This document shows, piece by piece, positions 1 to 12,009 of a DNA stretch of 64,000 nucleotides. The DNA comes from Brachionus rotundiformis (taxonomy: Eukaryota > Rotifera > Eurotatoria > Ploima > Brachionidae). The notes under the pieces were generated by a model. The model had not been told where the DNA came from, searched no databases, and worked only from the letters and a program-made list of their open reading frames with translations. Within the stretch, counting starts at the first letter, position 1. The number at the start of each line of letters is the position of its first letter. The stretch spans positions 4,770,336-4,834,335 of the forward strand of contig JAESIW010000200.1 of the NCBI GenBank assembly GCA_016802295.1, written 5' to 3'. A program made the translations under genes and the position numbers.

Positions 1-348
1 AAACACAAAATTTTGCTCTTAACCATTCAGCCATTCGCTGCTTCCAATTCCATTCAGTCTTAAATACAGTTAATCTTTTAGCAAAGTTGTTAGAATAGAG
101 TGGATGTAAAGAAAGGAATAGAAAATAACTATTAAAATAATATTTAAGAATTAATCATAAAGGTGTGAGAAACAAAGTAAAAATTGCTCCATTGCAATTT
201 TTTTTTCAATTTCAAGGTTAATCAACAGGCTAGTGTCCATGTCATAAAGACCGATTAACACTCCATTTATTTAAATAAAATAAGTTTTATAAATTAAAAA
301 TTAATTGTTTATATAATTTGGTGTTCTGGTAAGACTCATATTAAAACT

Positions 349-450
349 ATGAGAGGTGTTTCTCGAAAATATTTATCGTCATATCTTGATGAGTATACTT
401 GGAGACGTAACATGTGTGAGACAAGAAATGATGCTGCTAGGTTATTTTAA
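349..450 (+). pseudogene. IS1595/ISXO2-like (Merlin) transposase C-terminal fragment
   Basis: A 33-codon reading frame begins MRGVSRKYLSSYLDE and continues through TWRRN and NDAARLF to a stop. This matches the C-terminal signature of ISXO2/IS1595-type DDE transposases, which end in a 'RG.....LPSYLDEF.WR' pattern; eukaryotic Merlin elements carry this domain. The catalytic part is not present in any upstream frame, so this is a tail relic. The acidic and basic frame at 490-834 follows directly and may belong to the same element. The family call is by pattern only. Confidence 0.45.
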
Positions 451-489
451 ATGAGATAGCTGATCATTAAAAGTGAAGAAAACGAGTAA

Positions 490-834
490 GTGGATGTTTT
501 TTCAAAAATGAGTACGAGCGATGAACAAAGTGATGATAAATTTGATGATAGGAATACAACTGAACTCCCTTTGTATGAGTCTGGTGATCAAGTTGAAGTA
601 GTTGAAATTCCGTGTACTAGTGCAAGAAAAACAACAGCGTCTGATTTGGTAACTGTAAGCTCAATTCCCATCAAAGAGCATCAAGTCATTTTAGAAGCTG
701 TTGAGTCAATAAGTGGAGGACAAAAAAGGAGAGCAAGACCAAGAAAAGAAGACACAAAAAAAGACCAAGTTAATGAGACTGACAATAATTGCATAAATCA
801 TAAAAATTATAATTTGAGGAAAAGAAAAATTTAG
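490..834 (+). CDS. Hypothetical acidic/basic 114 aa protein
   Basis: Not recognised. The frame is rich in Asp, Glu and Ser in its first half and ends in basic clusters (GGQKRRARPRK near residue 80, then YNLRKRK at the C-terminus), so it looks like a disordered nuclear or nucleic-acid-binding tail. A second in-frame ATG lies at codon 7. It starts 40 bases after the Merlin-like fragment and could be the end of that element's protein after a lost splice. No conserved fold is visible. It may be a transposon relic rather than a host gene. Confidence 0.35.
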   Translation: MDVFSKMSTSDEQSDDKFDDRNTTELPLYESGDQVEVVEIPCTSARKTTASDLVTVSSIPIKEHQVILEAVESISGGQKRRARPRKEDTKKDQVNETDNNCINHKNYNLRKRKI

Positions 835-839
835 ATGAT

Positions 840-1530
840 TTTGTTTGTGATTGGACACCAATTTTTTTAATAGGACAGGAAATTTTTTTTATTTTTTCAA
901 TAAATTTTTTTGGGCCACTAATTGACAAAAAGTTAATTGGCCATATAAGCAACAAGACCCGATTAATTAAAGAATTTAGCTGGTGAAAATTAAATTAGAC
1001 TTTTTAAACATTTTTGGCATTACTTTTGTTTACCATTCAATTTTTCCTTAGTAAGAATTCTAAAATTAAGTTGGTCTAAACTAACACATTCTTAAGTAAA
1101 GTAAAAGAAAAAATTCTTTGATAAATAGATTCTTGAATGGACCTGATTTAAAACAAAAATCATTAAATAAGTACTTGCTTTATTTATACTTTTTTAATTA
1201 AATCTAGTTCTTTCCCCATTTATCCTCATTTGTGGATCAAAGTTCTCTTTTATTATAGTTCAGATATATGTATGTTCTAAGTACGTAACCAAGCCTCCAA
1301 TTTTTTTGTATTGTGTTAGGACCTTATAGCTTCCAATTTCATTAATTAAAAATTAATAGCTTATCAACTTATTATCGTGATGTTTTAATTAAATAAATAA
1401 AAAAGCTCGTCCTTGTTGTATTGTTTACAATCTTTATTACTTTTAATTTTTATCTTGACGTATTTAATTTGAAACTTGAAATTAACTTTATTCTAAAAAA
1501 ATCTAATAATTAATAATAAAAATAACTTAG
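840..1530. other. AT-rich interval, no gene seen
   Basis: Mostly A/T runs with stops in all frames. I see no conserved coding, RNA gene or repeat apart from simple A/T tracts before the inverted-repeat arm. Confidence 0.6.
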
Positions 1531-3095
1531 AATATTTAAAAATAAATTTATTTTAAAATAGTATTTTTCAAAATAATTAAATTTATATTCAGTTAAGCAT
1601 TATTTATTATTTATTAATAAAGGGCGAAGAAAGGTAGGGTTAGACCAGCAATAGCATACAGATAGACAATCACGAAAGAGCTCACTGAAATGGGAATGAA
1701 ATGGGGAGAAGAAGGGGTGAAAGCAAAAGATCGACTTGAGTGGAAATCAAAAGTGATGACCTTATGCTCTAGTAGGAGTCAATAAGGAAAAAAAAAACAT
1801 TCAATTCCTGATGAGCAAACAATTTGAAAAACATTTACACAAATCAAATTTTCCATTTAAGATAATATTTACAAGAACAAGATTGGTTATTCATGTTTAC
1901 AAATTATTTTTCATTAAAAGCATCTACTGAGCTTGCCTTTGAGCATTCGAGGTCCTCGGTAGGCCGAAAAAACATAGAGAAATAAAGTCCTGAAGGTGAC
2001 CATTCGTAAACAAGTAGTATGTTAAAGAGCATCTAATTAAATAATTGAATAATTGAACAGTGTTTGGTCAGATCCCGTAAACAATCTAAAAATATTAAAT
2101 ACTATTATTGACTGATTAAATGAATCAATTGGGCTATTGATACAAGCATAGCCAAAGGGCGGCTTAAGTGTTTTTTAGGTTGTGTGCTCATCAAAAATTG
2201 AATGTTTAATGGTCATACTTAAGTGTGTGTTGGTTAGGGACACTCATTGTAAAAAGCTCAAAAATAATCACCATTTTTTTGTAAATATTCCAAAAATTTA
2301 ATAAAATTTTTAAAATTATTAAAAGATATGAATTTATCAATTTCGAAAATGGTATTAATTATTCTCGAAACCAATCGTATAGCTTAAGAAGCCATGACAA
2401 ATGTATTGTTAGAGAAGATGTGAAAAGTTGCATGCAACGATATCATTTCTTAACAAATCGAGGAGTTAATGACTGGAAAAGTTTTGGTCAATACATCGTC
2501 AATTCCGAATCAATCATTAACTTCAAAAATGATTTCAAACCTGGACAATTAAAAGGAAAATTAATTGCCATCGTTGAACGAATGAACTTCAAAATTCCAC
2601 GTTTATTAATTCAATAAATTCCTGGCCAAATTGTTAGTATTTTTAAAAAAATATTTATCTTTTGATTTTATGCGCACACAAATAAAGAATTTGGTTTAAC
2701 CAAATTTGGTTTTGGTTTTGGTTTTGGTTAAACAATAAAATTCTTTGTTCATTGTTATTTTTACAAAGTAAAAATTTAATTTATACAATTGAATTGATTA
2801 AAAATAAAAATAAATATTTTTTAAAAATTTTTATACTTAAATATCTTTAAATCAAAATTATTTTTTAATTTTTGATTCGAATTTCTGATTCTGTAATTTA
2901 ATTTAAATTATTTTGATGTAACACATGTTATGAAAATTTAAAATAAAAATAAAATTAATTATTTTTTAAATTAAAGATTTTTATAAATCTCTGAAGATAA
3001 ACTCATTGAATTAAAATGATATTTTGAATTGAACTTCAAATTTGCAAAAAAAAGGTGACTTTGATAAGAAAAATGCTTATTTATTATTTTTTATT
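1531..3095 (+). repeat. Left arm of ~1 kb inverted repeat
   Basis: From about 1531 to 2020 and again from about 2690 to 3095 this arm is the near-exact reverse complement of 7410-8384. A shared landmark is the stretch around GAGCATTCGAGGTCCTCGG (near 1941), found inverted near 7950. The left arm carries an extra ~660 bp (about 2030-2690) absent from the right arm; part of it encodes a non-LTR retrotransposon tail. The pair brackets a methyltransferase gene and a broken retroelement, so it is either the ends of one large transposon or two inverted copies of one repeat. Confidence 0.8.
2336..2617 (+). pseudogene. Non-LTR retrotransposon ORF2 C-terminal fragment
   Basis: An open frame reads YSLRSHDK, then QRYHFLTNRGVNDWKSFG, then SESIINFKNDF. 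This is the usual C-terminal pattern of CR1/Jockey-type ORF2 proteins (R..FF.NR..NDWN.L...V..S....FK). The reverse transcriptase domain is absent, as expected for a 5'-truncated copy. It sits in the part of the left arm that has no partner in the right arm, so it probably inserted after the two arms formed. Confidence 0.5.
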
Positions 3096-3629
3096 AAAAG
3101 AATATTCTTTAAACAATTTGAAACTTTTAGATTAGATTTTTTTAATTTTTTGCTTCTAATATTCATGAAAAATAAAAAACTGCCAGATAAACAAATCAAT
3201 ATTTGAATTAAGTCTAGTTAATTATTCACCAAACCAATTAAGTAAAATTATTTAAATAAAGTACTTCAAAGGACAATGAAGAATTATTGACAGGTAATGT
3301 TTAAAATTGAGTCTAAAAAAGACTTTTTAAAAAATGAACAAAAAACTCTGGCAAATAAATATTAATGACTAAAAAATAGTTAAAATAAAATGACAAAAAG
3401 AATATTGAATAGAAATTACTTGATTGATGACAACTAGTTCAATAGATTATAAAATATGAAAAGAACGAATAAACAAACAAAAAATTTGCTTAAAATTATA
3501 CTAAAAAAGTATGAATTTAAATATTTAAAATTTCATTTTTTTTTAAAAAACTATTGATTCATTACGTTAATTTACTATAAATTCATTTAGTTAAATTTTT
3601 ATTGTATTATCAAATTAGTAATTATCAAA

Positions 3630-4743
3630 ATGAGAAATAATAAGTTTATTAATTTTATTATTGTTTTTTTGGTTTTGATTTTGATTCTTCTTTATAACTC
3701 CTTATTAATTTCAAAATCAACGACAAAATTAATAAAAATAACCCAGAATTCTGAAGATTGTCATGAATCAAATCGAAATTTAAATTGTTTCTTTAACAAA
3801 CGTTTCTGTTTTCCTGGTTATACTGGTCAAAATTGTGAAATCAAAATGCAAGTTTCAAATCCATGGTACACTGATGATTGTCCAAACTTGCAACTAGAAG
3901 AAACTTACAATGAAAATATGCCATTTTCGTTATTAAGTTCAGGGAAAAATTGCCCAAATGATAATCTAAAGAAAGGAATAAGCAAATGTGCTTATTTATG
4001 CTTTTGGCATGAATCTTCAGGTGTAGCACAAATACCTATATCACTCTGGAAAATTGTCCAAAAGAATGAAAATAATATTTGGAAAGTATCTCGAAGCACC
4101 AATGACCGTGGAAAAGAACATATTGATGGATTTTACAATTATAGAAGTCTTCCTAAAGATTTAGGAGAGTACATTGAAATAGGCTGTGGGCCTTATACAC
4201 AAACCCAATTTATAATAGATAGAAAATTCAAAAGCATAACTCTGTTGGATCCTGGCGCCAAATTTTATATGGAAAATACCTATGGCTGTACCTACAAAAA
4301 CAGTACTTTACTAGGAAAACCTGTTAACATTCTATCCTTTGGGGCCGAGAAATTAAATGACAAAGCGTTTTTTGAAAAATTTGATTCAGTATTGGCGATA
4401 AATGTTGTTGAGCATGTATGGGATGCTTTTAAATTCTACAATAATATTTATAATTCTTTGAAGTCAGGTGGCATTCTTATATACCATGATAGATATTTTG
4501 GATATCCACAAGAAGGTGATGCTGTTCTTGGTAAGAATAAGTAGAAAAATTTATTATGTTTTCTAATTCAAAGTTTTAAAAGGACCCGGAAATTCATATC
4601 ATCCAATTAGAGTAACACGACAATTATTAGAACATTTTCTAAACCAGTTCGAAACTTTACATAAATTTGAAGGAAAAACATATGAACAAATTAAAAGAAA
4701 TTTTAACGAAACAGGATTTTACTTTATTGGAAGAAAAAAATAA
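3630..4743 (+). CDS. Type II membrane protein with EGF-like motif and SAM-methyltransferase domain
   Basis: Two exons, 3630-4530 and 4583-4743, flank a 52 nt GT-AG intron and join in frame to 353 codons. An N-terminal hydrophobic anchor (about residues 7-28) is followed by a cysteine cluster ending CFPGYTGQNCE, like an EGF-like loop, then a Rossmann-type methyltransferase: motif I EIGCGPYTQTQF (about residue 180) and post-motifs AINVVEHVWDAF and SGGILIYHDRYFG. Exon 2 supplies the rest of the fold. A lumenal or extracellular methyltransferase is implied; the substrate is unknown. It lies between the two arms of the inverted repeat, so it may be a cargo gene or a host gene caught between repeats. 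The frame is intact, which argues for recent function. Confidence 0.7.
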
Positions 4744-5480
4744 CTAATTTCCATTTTATTCAATTAAAAAAAATAAAATAAAAAAAAACAATTTTTTCGT
4801 TTTCCTTATTTTAAACTTCGAATTTAAGCTAATCTAATCACAGTCTGTCTGTTCACAAAAAAATTAATTTGTAAGCGCTTACTTTAAAATTTTACAAATG
4901 TTCTTCTTTTGAGTAATTTCAACCTTTACAGCCTTCCCTCAGATGTATTTTAAGGTGAAAATAGATTTTGTGAAATTTGGTTCAAAATAAAAAAATAGAA
5001 CAAAAATTAATTTTTATCTGTTCTATAATGTACTAAATTTTACAAAACCGTGAGAGTAATCTTCTAGCAGACTTTTTATTTAAATCCATAGTTTTAAGTC
5101 TTAAGTCACAAAAGTTCAAGTCATAGTTTTGACTTCACTTCAATCATTTTGTGACAAAAAATTTTAATTCTTCTTCTGTTAGAGCCTCAAATTAAAAAGT
5201 CTCTTTATTTTCAATTATTTAGTACTTGGTTTGGAAGCTTTTCTGCATCCATTCTTTTTGTTTATCAAAATACAAAGTTTTGTTCTGTTTGTTTTTGAAA
5301 TTCATTTTCGAAAGACCCATTTTGTGTCTTTATCAAGTGTACTAGCTCTTGTACACTTAGTTATTCAAGGTAATCTTTTGAAATAGGTACCATAAAAAAT
5401 ATCATCTTTTTAAAACAATGTTTAATCTTTAAAAGTTTTATTAAGTTAATGAACGTTCTGAAATTCTAAAGTATATACGG
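4744..5480. other. Noncoding interval with hAT-end-like repeats
   Basis: No gene seen. Around 5088-5150 several AAGTCA/TGACTT words cluster as in the ends of the hAT element at 8411-12691, so this may be a solo decayed terminus. At about 5334-5357 lies an 8 bp inverted repeat AAGTGTAC...GTACACTT. Confidence 0.4.
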
Positions 5481-5579
5481 TCGTGTTAAGAACACGAGCT
5501 TATAATCGAGAAAAGATGTGAGCTGAGTGGCAAATGTATTTGTCAGGATTTCGAATAGTTTGAGAAACTGGATCTATCT

Positions 5580-7235
5580 ATATTGAATAACGAGACACCA
5601 ACATACAAGAGAAGTAAGAATATTCTTGATCTTTTTATATGCTCCAAAAACATGTTAGAAAATTTCTAAAAATTTGAAGTACTTCCTGCCTCAATAAGTG
5701 ACCACCTACCAATATCAGCCAGCTTCAAAAATATTTCAACTGATCTAAAAATTTTTGAAAAAATTAATTGGCAGAAATTTAGAGAAATCCTAAGATCTAA
5801 ACCACCACTAAATTACCCTTTACTCTGTCCAAAAAGTATTGACACATCAGTCCAAAATTTGACAAATGATATCGAGGAAGCCTTAAAAATCGCTACTGAT
5901 CGTTACGAAATAAAAAACTTTAAAAACAATAAATTAGCGGTTCCTTATTTGAATTATTTGCATGTAATTTAGAAAACATTTTTACTGAAAGTCGAACATC
6001 CGTCAGACAAAGCTCGTCTATCTTTCCAGGAGGAAGCTATATGCATATAACTAGAGATGAAATGAAGAAAACGCTATAAACAACCAAATCAAGAGCAGCA
6101 ATTAGTTTTTTTTAGTTTTGATCTAATATCCAACAAGGTATGTAAAAAAATCTCCCTTTTCCAAAACTTGTTGAAATATACAAATTATTCAACAGCTCTT
6201 CTTAATCATGGCCATATACCCTCAATTTGGAAAAAATCCAAAATTATCATAATTCTTAAAAAAAATAAACCTCAGGAAAGTATAGACTTTTACAGGCCTA
6301 TCTCCCTCCTCAGTTGCTTAGCCTAATGGCTCGAAAAAATTGTAAATCAAAAGATTCAAGACTGGGCAGAAAACTCAAAAATTCTACCAACTTATCAGTC
6401 TGGCTTCAGAAAATCCAAAAGCACCCAAGATCACATATTGAGATTAAACCAATCAATTGCAGATGGATTCAACCGCAATCAACTAACAGGAGCTATATTC
6501 TTCGATCTTGAGAAAGCCTTTGACAAAACATCACACAATGGTATAATTGCAAAATTAAAAGAACACAATCTTAATAGAATATTTCTCCCATCAATTGAAG
6601 ACTTTCTCACAAACCGCTCTTTCAGAGTCAGCTATAATGGCCAGACTTCAAAAGATAAGTCTATCAAATGTGAAGTATCTCAGGGAAGTTGCCTTTCCCC
6701 TACCATTTTTATTCTGTTTTTTTAGCGATATAGCTAATATTATTCCTCCTGATGTAAAAATAGCCTTGTTCGCAGATGATCTCTGTATCTGGGTATCCAG
6801 GACCAGTAAATTCAAATAATTCTTCAAAAGGCAGTGAATAGAATCATTGAGTACTGCAAAAAATCGGTATTTAAAATTAACGAAAAAAAAACTTGCTACA
6901 CAACATTTACCAAAGCTGGACTTCGAAAAAACAGAATTTTATACATGTCGCTCATACGATCATTATTCGACTACTGTTTTATAATACTTCAGTCAGGCAC
7001 TCAGAACATTAGAGCCGAAATGCAAAAAATGCAAAATCGAGTGTTTCGAATCATTAAGTATTTTCCACTAAAGACAAGCATAAAAACAATCCACAAAGAG
7101 CTAAGAATCGACTTGATTGATGACATAGCAAATAAGCTTTTTTCTAAATTTTATCACCACAAGGCAAAGCCATTAAATAAAAGCTCAGAAGATCCAAGAC
7201 TTCAGAAACAATTTAAAGTACAAAATACCCTTTGA
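5580..7235 (+). pseudogene. Decayed Jockey/CR1-like non-LTR retrotransposon (endonuclease end, RT)
   Basis: Reading across frames gives the end of an APE-type endonuclease (SDHLPI near 5697), a linker, then reverse transcriptase: FYRPISLLS near 6290, GAIFFDLEKAFDKTSHNGII near 6490-6540, CEVSQGSCLSP near 6670, the catalytic box LFADDLC near 6770-6785, and a C-terminal QKMQNRVFRIIKYFP near 7030. Frame changes and stops occur between these blocks, so it cannot encode a working polymerase. The order and motifs are typical of Jockey/CR1 ORF2. It fills much of the space between the inverted-repeat arms. Confidence 0.8.
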
Positions 7236-7409
7236 TTCAATCATTAACACGCCAAATTTTTAGCAAAAATTTAATTTAACAATTTATATATAATCTAGAT
7301 ATTAACTATACACATACAATTAATACATATCTTAATCATATTGCAACCATGTGGGCTAATAAGAAGGCTCTACCATTCGGAACTTCCCTGGAAAAAACTT
7401 TTCCTAAAT

Positions 7410-8384
7410 TATTTTTTTAATATAAAAATTAATAAATAAGCATTTTTGTTGTCAAAGTCACCTTTTTTTTGAAAATTTGAAGTTCAATTCAAAATATCAT
7501 TTTAATTCAATGAGTTTATCTTCAGAGATTTATAAAAATCTTTAATTTAAAAAATTATCAATTTTATTTTTATTTTAAATTTTCATAACATGTGTTACAT
7601 CAAAATAATTTAGATTAAATTACAGAATCAGAAATTCGAATCAAAAATTAGGAAATAATTTAGATATAAAGATATTTAAGTATAAATATTTTTAAAAAAA
7701 TATTTATTTTTATTTTTAATCAATTCAATTGTATATTTTTTTATTTTGTAAAAATAACAAAGAACAAAGAATTTTATTGTTTGAATTTAACCAAAACCAA
7801 ATTTGATAAAACCGAATTCTTTATTTAAGTAAGCCTAAATTGTTTAATTGTTATGAAAAATAATTTGTAAACATGAATAACCAATCTTGTTCTTGTAAAT
7901 ATTTTTTAAAACGAATGGTCATCAGGACTTTATTTCTCTATGTTTTTTCGGCCTACCGAGGACCTCGAATGCTCAAAGGCAAGCTCAGTAGATGCTTTTA
8001 ATGAAAAATAATTTGTAAACATGAATAACCAATCTTGTTCTTGTAAATATTATCTTAAATGGAAAATTTGATTTGTGTAAATGTTTTTCAAATTGTTTGC
8101 TCATCAGGAATTGAATGTTTTTTTTTTCCTTATTGACTCCTACTAGAGCATAAGGTCATCACTTTTGATTTCCACTCAAGTCGATCTTTTGCTTTCACCC
8201 CTTCTTCTCCCCATTTCATTCCCATTTCAGTGAGCTCTTTCGTGATTGTCTATCTGTATGCTATTGCTGGTCTAACCCTACCTTTCTTCGCCCTTTATTA
8301 ATAAATAATAAATAATGCTTAACTAAATATAAATTTAATTATTTTGAAAAATACTATTTTAAAATAAATTTATTTTTAAATATT
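7410..8384 (-). repeat. Right arm of ~1 kb inverted repeat
   Basis: Reverse complement of the two homologous blocks of 1531-3095. It contains its own short direct duplication: the phrase ACATGAATAACCAATCTTG occurs near 7872 and again near 8021, but only once in the left arm. The outer end passes directly into satellite sequence at about 8385. No clear target duplication is visible around the pair. Confidence 0.8.
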
Positions 8385-8651
8385 CTTTTTGTCATTAATA
8401 ATGTAATATCCAGAGTTGTTTTTAAGTCTCAAGTCATAAGTCAAGTCAAGTCAATGACTTAATTTTTTTTAATTTTTTTTGAGGTTAGCTTGTGATTTTT
8501 TTTGTCGAAGGGATTAATATTTTTAATTCACTTAAAAAAACTCTGGTTAAATTAATTTAATTTAAAATGAATAAATGAGAAGAATAAAATTCAATTCAAA
8601 GTTTTTATAAATCTTTATTAAATAAACAAAAATAATCAATGTTTATATGTT

Positions 8652-10315
8652 TTATTCTTTTAATAAATCCATATTTGATACCAATAATGTTGTTGCTTCT
8701 AGATTTTTAGTTGTCAATCTTGATCTGTGTGGTCTGTTGATGTAACCAGATTTAGAAAAAAGCCTTTCAACTTGTCCTGATGAAGCAGGTATAGATAAAA
8801 ATTTTTTTGCAAGTGTTGAAAGGCCTGGTAACTTTGACTTGTTCCTCATCCAAAATCTTGTGCATCCATCATCTTCGCTAAAACTGGCATTTTTGTATTC
8901 TTCTAATTCCTTTTTAAATTTGGTTTTGTCGTCGTTCTCTTCAACTGTTAAAGTGCTCTTATTTAAAAAGCTGAAAAACTTCCGTCGTTTTGTTGGCGAT
9001 TTTAGCAGACTTGCTTCTGAGTCTGTGCTTATTGTACTTAATGGTCTCGACTTTATGGTTGCTTCGTTTGAAGTACACTGTATTGGATTGTTTTCATTTG
9101 AAATAATTTCATTTCTTTCTGGACTTGCTATTTTTTTCCATTCATTAAATAATTGATCTTCCAAGCGCCTTTTAAACAAAAGCTTTTCATCTGAATTCAA
9201 ATTAGAAATAGTGAGCCATTCGTTTTTAAATAAAGGATCCAAAAAAGAAGCGATGTACCATGAATAGTCTACCGTATTCTTATTTTTAAAGTCTAATATT
9301 TAACTGAATCCTGATGTGATTTCTTTCTTTAATTCATTTAAGAAATCTTTTAGACTATTATTAACAAGTCTGAAATTATCCAAATGTTGAATTAGCTGTA
9401 ACAAACTTGGTACAACAAGACTAAGAGTAGAGTACAGGTTGCCTTGAATTTCATTAGTAACAAACTCGAATGGTTCTAAGATATTTATAATTTCAGCGAG
9501 TCTTGAATGTTCATTTTGACTCAAAATAAAAGCCCTGATTGTCAATCATATTAAGTGCTTCATTTAAATCAATCAATTTTATTTTACAAATGGCCCGTAA
9601 GCACTTAATCTCACTATTCCATCGTCCTTTTATTGGTTTTGGAATTGAGTTAATAGTTTCTCTCTACCAAGTACGAAGCGAAATCTTTTTTCTGCCTATA
9701 CTTTGCTGAAATCTTTCAGCAAAGAATGTGCAAAGCATCTCAAATGCATCAATCCTGAGTTCAACAATAGTTCATTTTCAACAATATTTACATTTTGATC
9801 AATTTCATCTTCAGAGCTTGTAACTTCGCCTTTTGTCCGCGATGTGGGTTTCCTTTTTTTACAAATAAGTGACATAAAAGAATGGAACGCTTCACATTCA
9901 ACTAAACGATAAGGTAAACCACATCCAATAATCAAATATTTAAAAATAAAATCATTGATAACTTCTGCTGTCAAACATTTTTTTTGGTCGTTATAAAATG
10001 CTTTATTTCGTTGTGTCTTCCTGCATTGAAATTCTTCATAGGCTTCCTTGTCGCAATATTTTAAATGTCGAATAAAATTTGAAGTATTATTTTTTGAATC
10101 CGTAATGGTTTTCGAGCAGAATTTACACTTTGCGGTTCTTGAAATAACTTTGTTATCACCGTTGTCTTAAATTAAATTAGATGAAAATTCTAAGCTCAAG
10201 GTTAAAAATTACTATTAATTATTAATTCAGAGTAAGCAACGTTAATTATTGCTTGTTGCTTCTGAGAATCGGAATCAGAGTTTGTCGAATTTTGAGAATC
10301 AATCAAATTATTCAT
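8652..10315 (-). pseudogene. hAT transposase (BED finger to dimerisation domain), broken
   Basis: Reading the minus strand: an Asn/Ser-rich start (ATG at 10315), a BED-type zinc finger CKFCSKTI...HLKYC near 10130-10060, the region IFKYLIIGCGLPYRLVECEA, then a jump from RKPTSRT straight to GEVTSSEDEID. That jump removes the catalytic section that copy B (46393-48180) still has. After further frame changes come SFLDPLFKNEW and the C-terminal dimerisation block FLSIPASSGQVERLFSKSGY near 8760-8700. Finger plus hAT C-terminus identify the family. The internal deletion and stops make it non-autonomous. Confidence 0.85.
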
Positions 10316-11089
10316 CGCGATATGTTAATGTTCAATAGTTTGTTTAAATCTAAGTATTTTTAAAAAAGTAATTTAAAAATCTGTCATTATAATTTAATTT
10401 AATTAATTTTCTTATAAATTCGATTGATAATTTACATGAATGAAATGGTCAAAACTTAACTAAAGGTTTTTCAAATCCTCTAGAAATCAAATTATATGAA
10501 ATTTTTAGTTTTTTTGAATATTTTTATTAAAATAAATATATTAACATTTAAAAAAGTTAAATTCAGTACTATTAACTGTACAAAAATGAGATTTTTCGAT
10601 TAAATTTGACGTAAACAGATCATTTGATGAATATTGATTGAATAAATATAGATTTTTTGTTGAATATAATACATTGACAACTCCTATAAATGAAAATCAG
10701 CCTTAACTCAAAATAGAAAGAAAGGAAGGCTTTGCATGACTATAGAAAATGAATAGTTATAGTCCATTTTAAAAAAAATTACTCCAATATCTACATCCAG
10801 GTATCGGACTGAACTCAATCAGAGAGAAATTTAATAAAATGCGCAAAGATTTTTTTAATTAAGATAATTTTTCTAACATAAAAAGATAAGAAAAATGAAA
10901 AATGATAAGTTCCTGATGAGCTGAATTGACCACTATCTATCATAGATGATAAACAAACGACCATACACAAACTATTACTATTTACAAAAGATAATTCAAA
11001 ATCCACTCGAAGAATTGAAGCTATCCGTTCCAGTTCCGATTTTTGTCTACTGAATCGATGCTGCTTTGTTCTCGACGGGGTGCCCTTCA

Positions 11090-11660
11090 TATTCTAACTC
11101 AAACTCTTAATTGTTACCCGATACGCTGTTATTAGAACCGTTACATGCTGGTTATGAGAACCACCAAGAGTTAAAAGTCCGCTAACAGGACTCTATAAGA
11201 GAGTTTCTGTTTGACGAAACGAATGTGAGCCCGAGCCCATCAAGCAGCTTAAAGGTAGGTATTCCGTCCCACGGGAATCCCCCTTTTTTTATTTATAGAA
11301 TAAGGCATTCCGTTCCACGGGAATCCTTCTTCTTTATGGTAAGATAAAAGATGAATTCCGCTCCAATCAATTTTTAATGCCCACCATTAAGTTCGTGTCA
11401 TAAACGAACAAAATGGATTTGCCGAGATCAACACAGGCATCATTAGCTATCTGTCTCCATGACAACATAACCTCGCACTGTGTAACCCACGAGGGTCTAA
11501 ACGGAAAGACCGCGTCGACCCGGGCGAGTGGCATTCAAGTTCCGATCTCAATTAAAAGATGGAAGCGGAATTCACAGACTGGTGGCCATTAGAAAAATGA
11601 CGCTTAAGACCAGTGCGGACCTAGCAGTTACGGAATAAGCTACTTATCTTAAGCTGACTA
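11090..11660. other. GC-richer noncoding segment inside hAT copy A
   Basis: Base composition is markedly richer in G+C than its flanks. It contains two copies of a short hairpin, ATTCCGTCCCACGGGAATCC near 11259 and a one-base variant near 11309, and other small inverted repeats (GTTCGT...ACGAAC near 11391). It has no long frame and is not a tRNA or rRNA I recognise. It may be captured foreign sequence or a structured noncoding element. Confidence 0.4.
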
Positions 11661-12009
11661 CTTCTAAACTATAGCTTTTTAAGTATTAATATATAAATAC
11701 TATCTAATCTTATCAACTGGCTATAAACAAGTAAAAGCACTTAAATATACAAACTACATTTTGATTTTTGATACTTTATTCCTTAATCTTAATAAAAAAA
11801 AAATGATTTATAAAATATTTTGAAATTTAAAAATTTAAAAAACAAATATATATACTAATAAGTTTGAATTTATTTCGCAGAAATATCTTAACATTTTATT
11901 AGGTATCTTTCTTAATAAAAAAGTTTAGCCTAAAAAGATGGCAGAAAAAATATATTTTTTATAAAATAACATATGAATTCATTAAAAGATTTATTACGAA
12001 AAATAAAAT

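Noticed and set aside
1808..1835. CTGATGAG...GAAA resembling a hammerhead ribozyme
   Set aside because: No stem II between the two boxes and no flanking stems.
8839..9156. Plus-strand frame opposite hAT transposase
   Set aside because: Shadow of the minus-strand dimerisation domain; no independent features.
10911..10925. Second CTGATGAG hammerhead-like word
   Set aside because: No nearby GAAAC box to complete the core.
10815..11090. 91-codon minus-strand frame inside hAT copy A
   Set aside because: Composition resembles translated noncoding DNA and there is no family pattern.
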